Positions 32,229 to 43,800 of a stretch of DNA of 64,000 nt are shown piece after piece. A program made the translations under genes and the position numbers. The notes beneath the pieces are model-generated. The model saw nothing but the letters and a program-made list of their open reading frames with translations. It made no database searches and was not told the origin of the DNA. Each line of letters opens with the position of its first letter. Position 1 is the stretch's first letter. Origin of the DNA: Ophthalmolycus amberensis (taxonomy: Eukaryota; Chordata; Actinopteri; Perciformes; Zoarcidae). Location: NCBI GenBank assembly GCA_024529925.1, contig JAFEUB010000736.1, positions 1,769,501 to 1,833,500 on the forward strand, read 5' to 3'.

Positions 32229-32349
32229 TTTCTTCCTTTTGACCCAACCCACCTCCCGCCTCTTCATCTTTTACTTTGTCTCAACTGACCATCTAATATT
32301 TACTGGCTGCCATATTTGTAACATTGGAACCATTTTAGAATTTCACATT

Positions 32350-33492
32350 ATGGATCTCGCAGGTTCTTTGGCTCCACCGTCCCCGTACACCTTTTCTATT
32401 ATACCCAACTTCTCTGTGCCCTCCTCCTCTCCCTCCATCTCTCCATCTCCCAGCTTGGCTTCCACCGCTCTTTTCTGCTCCCTCCTCTCCCTCCTCTCCT
32501 TGCTGGGCATCACAGGAAACCTGTACACTATGGGCCTCCTTCTGAGGCGCAGGAGAAGTAGGAGAAGACGTGGAGCAGGGCCAACCTGCTGCCTAATGAG
32601 AGTACCTGTACCATCCTGCCTGGCCAACTCCTCCTCCCCTTCCTCCTCCCCCATCTCCTCTTCCTCCCCCTCCTCCTCACTTCACCTCCAGGTGCTCAGC
32701 CTTGCTTTTGCGGATCTGCTCTACCTTTTCACCGCTCCCTTCATCGTGTACGACAGCCTGGCGTCCGGCTGGGCCTTTGGTGAGCCGGGCTGCCGTCTCC
32801 TCCTGAGCCTGGACCTCCTCACCATGCACGCCTCCATCTTCACTCTCACTGCCATGAGTCTGGACCGCTACCGGGCTGTGGCCCATCCCCTGCACACCTC
32901 CTCCGCCAACTCCTCGGGCCTGCTGCGTGTAGGCCTGGCCTGGGGGCTGGCTGTGGCTCTTAGTCTGCCCATGATGATCACGCTGCACCTGGAGGATGGG
33001 GAGAACCAGGAGGGCCAGCTGTGTGTGCCTGCATGGGACGAGCAGAGCTCCAAGGCCTATCTGAGCGTGCTCTTCTGCACCAGCATTCTTGGTCCTGGGC
33101 TGGCCATTGGAGCACTTTATGCTACCCTAGGCCGGCTTTACTGGGTGTCTCAGACCAGGCCAGCCTGGGCCAGTGGGAGCAGCACTGCTTGTCCTCCTCG
33201 CGCCCCCAAACCCAAAGTCCTGCTCCTCATCCTGGGTATTGTCCTGGCCTTCTGGGCTTGCTTCCTCCCTTTCTGGATCTGGCAGCTGCTGCCTCTCTAC
33301 CAGCCCGACATGCTGCGGACGGTACCAGTAGGGACACAGGTGACAGTGAATCGGATCCTAACAGGGCTGACGTATGGAAACTCTTGTGTGAATCCATTCT
33401 TCTACACACTATTGACTGGAAAAAGAAGACGCAACCGTCAGACGCTGACATCAGCAAATCAGCTCTGCCGTAAGAGCAGTCCGCTGCAGTAG
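32350..33492 (+). CDS. uts2r-like: urotensin-2-receptor-like G-protein-coupled receptor
   Basis: Class A peptide GPCR, plasma membrane; relatives couple to Gq for urotensin II or urotensin-related peptide. One coding exon, 380 residues. I start at ATG 32350 because the acceptor at 32228 and family length favour it; an in-frame open stretch extends upstream to 32212. Family hallmarks: ITGNLYT in TM1, LAFADLLYLFTAPFIV in TM2, FGEPGCRLLLSLDLLTMHASIFTLT in TM3, SLDRYRAVAHPL (DRY motif, residues 172-174), FWACFLPFWIWQLLP in TM6, and LTYGNSCVNPFFYTLLT in TM7. A disulphide pair is likely between the Cys at 148 and ECL2 Cys 225. N-glycosylation sequon NFS at 20-22. Oddity: the first intracellular loop spans about residues 66-110, with RRRRSRRRRG followed by a Ser/Pro-rich run, against roughly a dozen residues in human UTS2R (from memory). 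Teleosts keep several uts2r paralogues; I cannot say which this is. Confidence 0.88.
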   Translation: MDLAGSLAPPSPYTFSIIPNFSVPSSSPSISPSPSLASTALFCSLLSLLSLLGITGNLYTMGLLLRRRRSRRRRGAGPTCCLMRVPVPSCLANSSSPSSSPISSSSPSSSLHLQVLSLAFADLLYLFTAPFIVYDSLASGWAFGEPGCRLLLSLDLLTMHASIFTLTAMSLDRYRAVAHPLHTSSANSSGLLRVGLAWGLAVALSLPMMITLHLEDGENQEGQLCVPAWDEQSSKAYLSVLFCTSILGPGLAIGALYATLGRLYWVSQTRPAWASGSSTACPPRAPKPKVLLLILGIVLAFWACFLPFWIWQLLPLYQPDMLRTVPVGTQVTVNRILTGLTYGNSCVNPFFYTLLTGKRRRNRQTLTSANQLCRKSSPLQ

Positions 33493-34307
33493 TGCATGTG
33501 TCTCCAACAGTAGAGGCAATAATGTGAGCGTGTGCATACATGTGTGACAAGGTACTGTACATGGATGCTTTATGCGTTCCATTATAGGCACCAAAGACCA
33601 TTGATTTATCTTTGGCCTACAAACTAAAGAAATACTAAGCAATGATAGCACTTTGAATAAATAAATGCTTTGTGAAAAAATGTCCTGTTAGGAGACAATC
33701 AAAAAGACAATCTCTGTAAGACGCGTCACCTCATGAATGCTTAATCTGAAAACTTTGCAGTTCATATCAAATATTGTGTCTTTAATTGCTGTAGTAACCA
33801 AGTTTACATATTGATTATTTGGTTTTAAATGTTTTAATGAGATTATAATTGCGGCTATGGTAAAGTAATATAATGCCTACTACAGTAATTACTTGTGCAA
33901 AGTCATTTACACACATCAACAGATCTAATAACGGAGAGGAATGGTTCATTAAGTCAACGGTAAACCTGAAGTGTAAAACCCTGATGCACTTCTGCTTGTT
34001 TTCAGAGAACTATCAAAGAAAATGTTTATTTTTGAACAACTGGCTGTAACCGGTCAGAGCGTCTTTGGGACATTTTTCTAAGACATTGTTTGTTGACCTA
34101 ATGATTTATGTTTGAGTGGGTCAACAGTCTTTTGTTTGCCTCCCCTGAACCCCGACATATCTAAAACAATATAATTTTTCATAATCATGACCTGCATGTT
34201 GGGTTTGGAAATGTACTTATTCTTTTTGATTCATGCAATGCTTTGCATGGCCTCAACTTGTGTTGATTGTAACTGATGTTTATAATGATGCATAATATAT
34301 AGCCTTG

Positions 34308-34313
34308 AATAAA
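34308..34313 (+). terminator. polyadenylation signal AATAAA of the GPCR gene
   Basis: AATAAA about 0.8 kb after the stop codon, followed by a T/GT-rich stretch. An earlier AATAAATAAA at 33656-33665 is an alternative, shorter 3' end. Confidence 0.5.
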
Positions 34314-34319
34314 GACTAT

Positions 34320-37300
34320 TCTTTCTGTGATTCAGTGTGTGATTGGATCTTTAAATGGGAGAAAATAAGGAGAAAGTGACAACAACTTAATGTTTGGTGA
34401 TGAACAATAACAGACATAGAAAAGAAGAAAAACCTGAGAAACAACAATTATGAAGTGCGGCAGAAGAAGGCTGAGAAGGAGATGTAAAAGGTGAGGTATG
34501 CTAAAACAAAAAAAGAAAGAAAAAACACTTGTATTCATACTTTTGTTTGTGTGTCTGTGTCAGCATGTCAGTGACTCTGGAAGGTCTTCCCCGTTCTAGT
34601 GTATACACTCGCTGGCTGGTGTTTCCGTGTCTCCCTAACGGGCCCGTCTCTGTCTGTCTGGCTCAAAGGCTGCACTGTGCTGTATCGCAAACCCTGCTGC
34701 TCTTAGACGCAGATGAGCAAATATTGTTGTTTGACAGAAAGCAGTAAGGATGAGGAGGGAATGGTGGGACAAAGGGGGGCGGGTGGTATCATAAGAGCAG
34801 ACATGGTGTTCCTCGAGGGGGGGTCTAGGGGTCTTCAAATGCTGACCATGTGGTTGGAAGGTCCATGGTTCAAGTCATCTCCCATCTCTCTCTCCTTATT
34901 TTTTCTTTCTTTCTTTTTTACTTGTTGGCTTTATACTGCATACTTCTAATTAAGATTTTAAAAATGCGTTAAAACACGAACAGCAAAAGGTTTAGAATAA
35001 CTAGGAAACCTGCAGAAAGTTAACCAAAATGAAGACACAAGCCCCAAGATAAAATGTCAGGACAGACTTCAGTGTGTCATAAACTAATCAATCACATCTT
35101 GCAGAAATCCAAGTCGTATCAATAATGGCTCAGTGTAACTTACAGTAGATGTTATGGTTTGTAATTCAAATTAAATTCTGTTTACATAGGCTCACTTTCT
35201 AAATCTTTTAGCATATCTGCATCTGTGTTGATGGATGTCAACTTTTCCTAAAAACGAGTATGCACCTCCTTATGAATAAATAAACAAACCAATGAATAAA
35301 CAAACCATAAAAAAAAGTGCGTGAATCGGTCAAATTAGTCCATTTAACAATTTCTTGTTTGAGGTGAAGGTTGATTTTTTATGTGAATTTAAATTGTATT
35401 CATTTTAAACAGCACAAAACCTGAGACAACAGTAAAAACAAATGAAATGCTTGAAGTCATTAGTACAATTTGCACAATGTATTCATGACAGCAAAAACGT
35501 CAGACTCTGAATAAATAAGCCTAACCCTTCAGAAGTCATTTTGAGACAGAGCAGATAAAGAGGTGCCAGTGATCCGTTAACATTTTTGATTTCATTATTG
35601 GGTAATGGTGTTTTTCTTTGTCCACCCGAATCCCACAGTAGAACCATTAGGCTGTGGTTAACTGTGTTTTGACTTGACATGCAATAACTTCTGCGAGTAC
35701 ATAATCCCCAGCTAATGGATAATTGGAATGAGTCCATATTAAATGTAATGTAAAATGAGACTTGAATTATGTGAGTAGCGCTAACTTAAAGCGATGCTTT
35801 ATTTATTTGCACATTAAGTGCACAGAAACAATAGCTGAGGAGAGGAAAACCAGCGAGCAGCAGGGGAAGCTGCATTGGTAATACCAACAGGTTGAAGAGA
35901 CACATACCTAAAGCATTTGCCAAGGCAGCTCGTGTGCTTCTCTGCACGGTGATGCCATTATTTCTGAAGCTGTAGACTATATGCTGACGACCATGTGTTT
36001 CCATTTACCTGTCCCGGCTACCTCCGAGCACAACGTTCCCACTGCAGTTATTATCCGGAGCCCTGTGCGGTCACACTACAGGGGGCCCTTCTGTTGTGAA
36101 GTTAATGCAATATCCATCCACCTCTCACATCTGAGGCCCTCTCAGTACATTTGTCCATTTAAATGGAATTTCTTGCAGACAAAGAGCCAACTCCGTATAA
36201 GTTTGAAATCTTGAGCCCTCATATGAGACTTGGTGATTTTTGGACCCCTGGGTCATACCAAAATGACAGAAGATTGAGGGTGTAGCTTGTGTAAAGATGA
36301 AGCCTTTCCAAAAAAGACACTTAGCAATGGATAGCACAGAGAGCTTGTTGTTTGGTTTTCTGAGTCTGCATATGGACAGGTTTTAGGTGTCTGCGTATTC
36401 TAAAACTCAACATATCAGATGATTAAGTCCTCCCTCGGATCTGCGGGGATGACTGAGTGTTTGATAAACTTCAAATACGTGGTATTTGGTCAACCCGACC
36501 AACTGGATGGAAAATATTGTCTCAGTTGGCAGGCTGGTCAATCTATAAACTCTGTGCCGTTTGTGTTGGTCGAGTTGCCAGCACCGACCGACTCGCTCCA
36601 ATCATAACTTTTGTCCTTCTGCGCAACAGACGCTTTTTCATTTCATCCTGAGATTGCAGGCAGTGTCCTCCTCCTCTCTAGTCCAAAGGGAAAACACAAG
36701 GACAAATATTTTCTTTTTGGAGCGTCGCTCTGTTCTACCTGAAGATTTCATAAATCCAGCACATGTCCGTTTCCTGGAACCGCCAAGCATCTTTCCATCC
36801 CTGCACCCCTCGCCCCGCCTCTCGGCCTCTCCTCTTGACCAGTGTCTGAGGCTGCTGCAGGTGCCCCTCCCCTGGGCAGCCCGCTCAGGAAAGCACCCCG
36901 CTGAGAAGACGAGACGAGGCCGGCGCCCGGGCCAAATTCACGCTGTGAGGTGTATAAGAGGCTCTCATTCTCTCCAGACATACACAAAAAAGATTCCCTT
37001 CGCACTCCTCCTCCGCCTGCCCTTTTCTAAAAATCAATCTTCCCATCTGTTTTCCCTCTCTCAATCACTTTTTGTCCCCTCCACACTTTCTGCAGTGCCT
37101 CATTCCTTTACACGGCCTCACTTTATGTGGCGTTAACCCCTATAACTTTCACTACAAGTTTTTGCATTATGAATAACAAAATCTCTCAAGTGGTACTCAA
37201 AAGTCCCAGAACAAACTACGTCAACTTAACAGACTTCCTATACTTTCAACATCTGTAACATCAGCTTACATCAAACAAATTCAAGCTTTACGATACATGA

Positions 37301-38640
37301 CACATGTAGTCAACACAGTATTAAAAATAATACGTTTGTAATTGCTGGTTTGACAGCAAACACTGAAACCTAGGCGCTCACAGTGTTTCTTTGTTCAACC
37401 CATGGCAAGCCCACCATGAGGCGCCCCTCTCCCAACCGCGTCCCCTGACTTCACACCTCCGTGTCAGCCGCCAGGATCAGGCGAGACCCAGGCTTGCGTG
37501 GCTTGAAGGCCAGAGGTTACATAAACCGACATACACATTACGGTTCACACTTGGGCTCTTACCAGGAAAGACAGTAAATATGGCACGTCTGCGCCTCTCG
37601 CTCCTTCTCGTTCTCCCCGTGTTTCACCGCTTCTCTGTGCTGCTCCTCCTCGCTGCCAATAAACAGTCGTCCTTGTCAACTCAGGCGTCAAAGCTCCCCT
37701 GACCTCTGACCTTCTGACACTTCACGTATGTTTGTTCATGCAGGACGGCCATGGCTAAGGAGGGACATTATGCATTTTACATGACACTGCTCAATATCAG
37801 AACAGAAGCCTGTGCAGAGTAAGCGAGAACGATTAGTCGATAGGCAGAAAATGTATCAGTTGGTATTTCCATTAGAATGTTTTTGAGCAAAAATACCAAA
37901 CACTACCTAAATTCAGCTCTTCAAATGTGAAGATTTGCAGCTTTTTTGAGTCTTGTGTGATCAAAATTGCCTTCCAATTTTTTAATTTCTGGACATTAGA
38001 AAATGCTAATCTGCGTTTTTTCCCTATTTTCTGACATTTTAAATCAAGAACATAATCTGCAGATTAATCGATAATAATGTTGAAGCCCTATTATGTATAT
38101 GAATACTAATAGACTCGTGTCATGACTCCCCAAAAGACTACCAGCTTGCTGTGCCAAATGTGCATTTCAAACAAAAGACTGTTTGCTATGAGCGATTTCA
38201 TTCAGTAGTATTGAAGTAAAATGTAAAAAGCAAGTTATGGCCTTAAGTATAAACTGGTTTGTACAGCTGTAACATCAATACCACGTCCTTATGAGAGAGT
38301 GAACAACATGGTGTTTAGAATTAGAGCGCCACCTGCAGGTGAAATATAAGAACTAAACTTCATATTTGAAACCAACCATCGTTACTCGCTGCTGTTCAGT
38401 GGATTCCAGTTCAGACATAATTGACACCAGTTTGTTGCCACACTCTGCACTAACAATGAAGAATAAATGGATCATTTAAGAAAAGCAAAGACAGAAGGAG
38501 TACGGTAGATAGACTCGTCTTCACATTGAATACAATGGTTGGATATCTATACCATTGTCCAGACTTGTGATTGTATTCTGAGTCTTTCCTTACTTTGGTG
38601 TGCAGTGCCAAAAGCTGAACATCACAACTAAAACAACTGA
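34320..38640. other. intergenic stretch without supported gene
   Basis: Mostly AT-rich. A GC-rich, pyrimidine-rich stretch at about 36770-37030 includes GTGTATAAGAGGCTC (36950-36964), TATA-like but without a coding exon after it that I can support. One dispersed-repeat copy lies at 37828-38094. Confidence 0.4.
37828..38094 (-). repeat. copy of the CTGCAACTAACGATTA repeat family
   Basis: Read on plus: GAACGATTAGTCGATAGGCAG..., TCTTCAAATGTGAAGATTTGC..., TTTTCTGACATTTTAAATCAAG..., CTGCAGATTAATCGATAATAATGTTGAAGCCCTA. This is one of the clearest copies, with both ends present. Confidence 0.7.
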
Positions 38641-38645
38641 ATTAA

Positions 38646-38651
38646 TTTATT
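38646..38651 (-). terminator. polyadenylation signal for the 106-residue gene
   Basis: TTTATT on plus, AATAAA on the gene strand, about 270 nt after the stop codon at 38918-38920. Confidence 0.5.
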
Positions 38652-38917
38652 TTATAATGACATTAACGTGAACTGTGTCTTTCACAGTTACTCTTTCTGA
38701 GTTTTCTCTGCCTCACTCAGTTCTGTGTGTAGACATCATGTACGTACAAAGTTAGTGCTTTGGTTCACTATTGTCGAGGTACAAATATAATATGGTGTAC
38801 TTGAACATGTTTATAAGCAGTTGCTAGTAACAGCTATAAAGTGGCTGCACGTGTTCCTCGCTACACAACATGTTCTTCCTCTTGTCCGTCTTTGCACTCA
38901 CTGGCTGACCCTCCAGC

Positions 38918-40530
38918 TCAGGTGGCCCAGTAACTGACCCATCCCAGTAACAGAGACGCCTCCCATCTCTCATCCTGAGGGCTCAACACTGCAGAACAAG
39001 CTCCACCCAGTGAGGAGCAAACATCCTGAAAGGAAATATGACTTAATTCCAGCATGAATACTGAGCTATTTATGGTTTATCTGTGGTTTATGACCAAGCG
39101 TTTCACAGCACAATGCAGAGTGACAAATAAAAAAAACTCACAATTTAAAAATATACAAACAATTTTTTTTTTTACCAAAGAATCCTGCAAACTGTCCATC
39201 ACTTTGACGGGTGAAAAATAAAGGAAAAAAAATCACAAAATTAAGTTGAAGTTGATGACACTTAAAACAATACAAATGTCTCCACAGTTGTCAAATCACA
39301 TTTCTTAAGTGAACTACTTACGTAAAAATATACATACGCAAACCTTAAAATGTATAAATTCAGAAATGGCAGCTTAATTTCTGTGCTGAAAACAATTCAT
39401 TACTTCCACTCTTAAATTAGAAAGCAAACCAGAAACAACTCCGGTCCTAATAGATGAGCACGAACAGAGCCAGTGCTGTGATTGGAAACTAATACCGAGC
39501 ATTAAACAAGCCATTCCCTCTCACGTACACATGACAGACCTCGATCCTAATCAAAAGTTTTGCAGACCGTTGTCAACACCCTGCAACACGGAACAAAAGA
39601 AATCCAACTGGGGCTGCTGTTTGTTCAATCTATTGATCCATGTCGCCCCCACACAGCATCCTCACCTTCCACAGTAACCTGCACCTCCTGGCCATGTCCC
39701 TGAGCTCCTGGGTGGTGAGTAACTCAACACCTGTACCGGAGCACAGAGTGACTCTGAGCCATGATGCTGAGGTCTCTGCACAGGAAGCTGCATGTTGCGT
39801 CATGGCCTTCAGGGCCGGGCTGTCATCACTAAGAAAACTGTGCTGCAAGACCACAGCTCGGACAACTTTCAACAACTTCAATTAGAGAGGTGAAGAGGTT
39901 TGTCATCTATTTGCAAGAGAGATGGTGACCATGTTTCCATCAGTTCAAAAGACAAATGAAGCCAGTAAATTACATTAAAATACTGTGAAGATATCATGAT
40001 ATATAATGGCCGTTTTAGAATTTGACATTTTGTTTACAGTTTAAGTTTGACTTTCTAGTGTGGTAACTAATCTTATGAGCTAAACTTGCCACAAATACAT
40101 CTATGTTCCCAGCTGTCAGCAAACAAGTTATTTGAGATTACTCTATGAGAAGGGCTGAGAAAGACAATATAGTTAAACAAATTTTAAAGAGATTTGTTTT
40201 AAAATTCTTTATGATATGACAACGTTGTTGTCTATATTGAGCAAATAAGCAAACAGTGGGTCACATTTAATTCAAAAGGATTACTGTAAAAACTTTAATC
40301 ATGAAATCTAAAATAAAGGCTTCATTGGCCAAATGCTAGCTTGCATTTAAAGAGTGACGTAAACAGCAAAACCCCATCTGTCAAAAACGTCAAGGAGCCA
40401 CAGCACAAATCAACACACACCAAAAATAAATAAATGCTAACACGTGTTTTAAAAGCCACACGACACATTTTACAACACTTTTTGAGAAATAGGTAACTTT
40501 TAGTGGCTCAAACCTACCTTGGACCGTCAT
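38918..40530 (-). CDS. unrecognised three-exon gene, 106-residue protein
   Basis: Three exons join in exact phase on the minus strand. 40518-40530 carries ATG ACG GTC CAA G and a good donor (CAAG/GTAGGT). 39666-39865 (200 nt) runs from acceptor AAAG to donor AAG/GTGAGG. 39025 down to the stop at 38918-38920 follows an excellent acceptor (TTTCCTTTCAG). The protein starts MTVQVVRAVVLQHSFLSDDS, has TTQELRDMARRCRLLWKDVC in the middle and ends LLLGWVSYWAT. An in-frame stop lies upstream of the ATG with no earlier ATG. It is predicted mainly helical, soluble and Cys-containing, with no signal peptide or membrane segment, and no domain I recognise. It lies head-to-head with khdc4, about 330 bp between start codons. 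The chain of open, phase-compatible exons with strong sites and a downstream poly(A) signal argues for a real gene. Confidence 0.55.
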
Positions 40531-40858
40531 GGTGCATGTCCTCCAGCTAAAGGCTTCTTCCTCCACTGGAAACTTTGATGCCTCCTCCGGAGGAACTCGC
40601 CAAGGAAGTGATGACAGGTGGGACAGGTGAGGCGGCAGCACCACACCTGAACCCTCTCGAGGCACCAGCAGAAATATGTGCTGCTATCTGGCGCCCCCTC
40701 GTGGTACGACAGCCAAATGACACAATTAACCGGACACGGAAACCGTGAGCTTCGTAGCAGAGGCTTGCAACCAGCACAGCCTTCTGTTCACACGTCAGGG
40801 GAGGTTTATCACCGTCATTTTAACACTGAGAGGAACATTTCCATTTGCTAAGACATTG
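40531..40858. promoter_or_regulatory. probable bidirectional promoter between the 106-residue gene and khdc4
   Basis: The two start codons diverge from this 328-bp interval. It is richer in CpG than the flanks, lacks a TATA box, and includes the 5' leader of the left gene. Such short head-to-head arrangements commonly share one promoter; sharing is inferred here. Confidence 0.45.
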
Positions 40859-43800
40859 ATGTCATTTTGTGGAACCCAAAACGGCGGGTGAGTGTGTGAA
40901 CAGTCTGTTTTTTTGGACTCGCCGTTCAGATCCTTTCCGTTAGCCGGCTAGCTAACCGACGTTAGCCAGTTTATGTAAGTTAATCATGGCGGAGTGTTGT
41001 TGCTGCTCCGCACTGGTTCATCCTTATTTATCCTGTGGTCACATGTAGTAACGTGTTATCTGAGATATTTTAGATGCATACGGGTTCACAGCGTGCCTGT
41101 GCTTCAGTACACACGATCACAATAAGGCAAAAATCATAAAAAGGGGAAAATAAGTGAGTCTTGGTCGATTTCTAAGACGTGTACTACAACAACAGTCAAC
41201 GGCAGGTGTTTTTCGGGTAGTTACGTTTATTCCTAAATAATCAAAGTGTAGTTAGTTTTCTTGTCTTTATTCATGATCGTTTTCTCTCCCTGCCAGACGC
41301 CGCAGCAAGTGGGACCAGCCCGGGCCTGGCTCCGGTGCGATGAGGGAGGCTGAAGCTGCTCCCACCGGGGCTCTGGACGCTGCTGCCGCGGTGGCTGCAA
41401 AGATCAACGCTATGTTGGTAGCGAAGGGCAAACTCAAACCCTCACAGATAGGCATCCCGGGACCTCCCGACAAGGTAATACGGAGCATATTATTTAATAT
41501 TATACGCACGGTTAATCTTTCATAACAACACCAGCTCTGATGCAGGACCATCACAATGTGTTGGTCCGGGTGAGATTGTACACATTTATCAAGCAGAAGA
41601 TTTCAAATGCTTTTAATACAATGTTGGAAATCAGTTTGTTCCCCTAATCCTTCATCTGTTGATTCCCTTCCTCTCTCTCAGTCTGTAGGTGTTGGGAAGC
41701 CTCCAGTGCTGTCGAAGGCCAAAGACGACCTGGTCGTAGCCGAGGTGGAGATCAACGACGTACCGATCACCTGTCGGAATCTGTTGACACGTGGGCAAAC
41801 GCAGGACGAGGTCATTAGCAACACGGACCATCGTGTCTCACAGAATAGAGTCCATCGCTAGCCTTTTTTCTGGAGTATTTATTGACCCGTCTCACTCTTG
41901 TTTTGTCTGCAGATCAGTAAAGTGAGCGGTGCTGCGGTTTCAACCAGAGGGCGGTACATGGCAGCAGAGGAGAAGGGCAAAGCGCTTCCAGGGTGACTTC
42001 TGTCGCCTCTCATTTTCAGACACCGATCACAGTCGACTTTAATTATTATGTTAACACATCCTTTCTGCTCTTGTAATCGCAGGGACCGGCCTCTGTATCT
42101 GCATGTCCAAGGACAGACTAGAGAGCTCGTCGACAGTCCGTATTCTTTTCAGACGCTTTTTTTTTTTTTTTAAATGAGTGTGTGTCTTCGTATATCATGT
42201 GATTCGACTGGTGGTTTTCTTCCCTCGTTCTCCAGGGGCAGTGAATAGAATCAAGGAGATCATCACCAACGGTGTGGTGAAGGCTGCGACCGCCTCGTCT
42301 TCATCACCTTTCTCCCCTAGTGGGGCTTCAGTCACAGTGTACCAGCATCATAACCCACCTCCTCCCTCACTGCCCCCCATGCTCCACCACAAACCGCACT
42401 TCCAGTCCGGAGTAAGGCGGTTTCCTGTGGGTTTTTATACCTCGTGAACATAGATCATACTACCATAAAAAGCTTTGTCTACATTCTAACAGTGTCGCTG
42501 ATAGAGCTGATACTGACCTACAGTCATGCACGTGGTTGTATTATTGACATGTCTTTTATATTTCCTTTTTATAGATGCATTATGTTCAAGATAAAACCTT
42601 TGTGGGCCTGGAGCACGCCATCCTTGGGTTTGTGGTCAAAGAGCGGGTCGAGGGCCCCGGCTGTTCGTACCTGCAGCACATCCAGGCTGAGACCGGGGCC
42701 AAAGTCTTCCTCAGAGGAAAAGGATCAGGCTGTTTAGAGCCCGCCTCTGGAAGAGAGGCCTTTGAACCCATGTACATCTACATCAGGTGGGGGTTGTCCT
42801 ATGAATTAAGAACCACTGCTTCTCAGAGATTATTCCTGCTTGTGTAATAACTAACAAATGAACGAGCCACAAAGGTTTCTGCAGCATTGTGGGCTCAGAA
42901 TAACTAAATGAAGTCTGTTCTCTCTCTCCAGTCATCCTAAACCAGAAGGACTTGCAGCGGCAAAAACCTTGTGTGAGAACCTGCTTCAGACAGTGAGTGA
43001 TTTCTTGTTACTGGGAAATGTCTGTGCTTTTTCTACTCCAACAACAATTGACATTCATTACAAGCTCACACAACTCCAGATGCGTGCCTTGTTGGCGTAG
43101 ACTGCCACTGTTAACTGTTTGGAGGAAGAGCTAAATCGCTGACTGCAGTACAGCGTCATTACAACTGCTTTGACGCCCAAACATATCAAAGCACGTGTCC
43201 CAGGGATGAACATCAACTTGGTACAATATATTCTTGACTAATCAGATTATTAGCCATGAATTAGTAATGAGTCAATAATATTGCTAGCGGCCACCACCGA
43301 CATTCCCAAATCGTGTTACTGTGTCAAACTAACTCATTGTTACCAACCGACCGTGTCAAACAAAGCTAAGAGTCAGTCTTGCTCTTCCTTGTGGCATCAA
43401 TGATCTGAGCTTTTTACAGCTGTGCCGGTGAGATAAAACCCTGTTGGCACACATCAGTTACAAAGCTGTAGATAGCAGTGGAAGTATTCTGTATATTCTA
43501 CACCACAAGTTTGAGTTATTTCTTCAGACACTGCTTCCTGCAGACAGTGCAAGAACAAGGTCGAAGCTCAAAGGGAGTTTGTTTCTACCATTTGATGATT
43601 AATAGTTTTAATTGTTTTACAGTAGGTTTAGACAATATTCTCTCCCATAACATAGTGGCAACGTTACATTTTTGTTTTTGCTGTCTTCATTTGATTACCT
43701 ACAATAGTACATTTTCATATTTTAGTTCCTTGCACCACTAATGTACAACGTTTCTCCCTCTCCAGGTCCATGCAGAGTATTCTCGCTTCCTCAATCAAAT

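Noticed and set aside
32212..32349. 46-codon N-terminal extension of the GPCR
   Set aside because: An acceptor-like site ends at 32228 within it and the family start fits ATG 32350; the extension would add a hydrophobic stretch not seen in relatives. It remains a minor alternative.
36561..37136. 191-codon plus frame
   Set aside because: It spans the TATA-like stretch and a pyrimidine-rich tract; composition is Ser/Leu/Pro low complexity with no domain.
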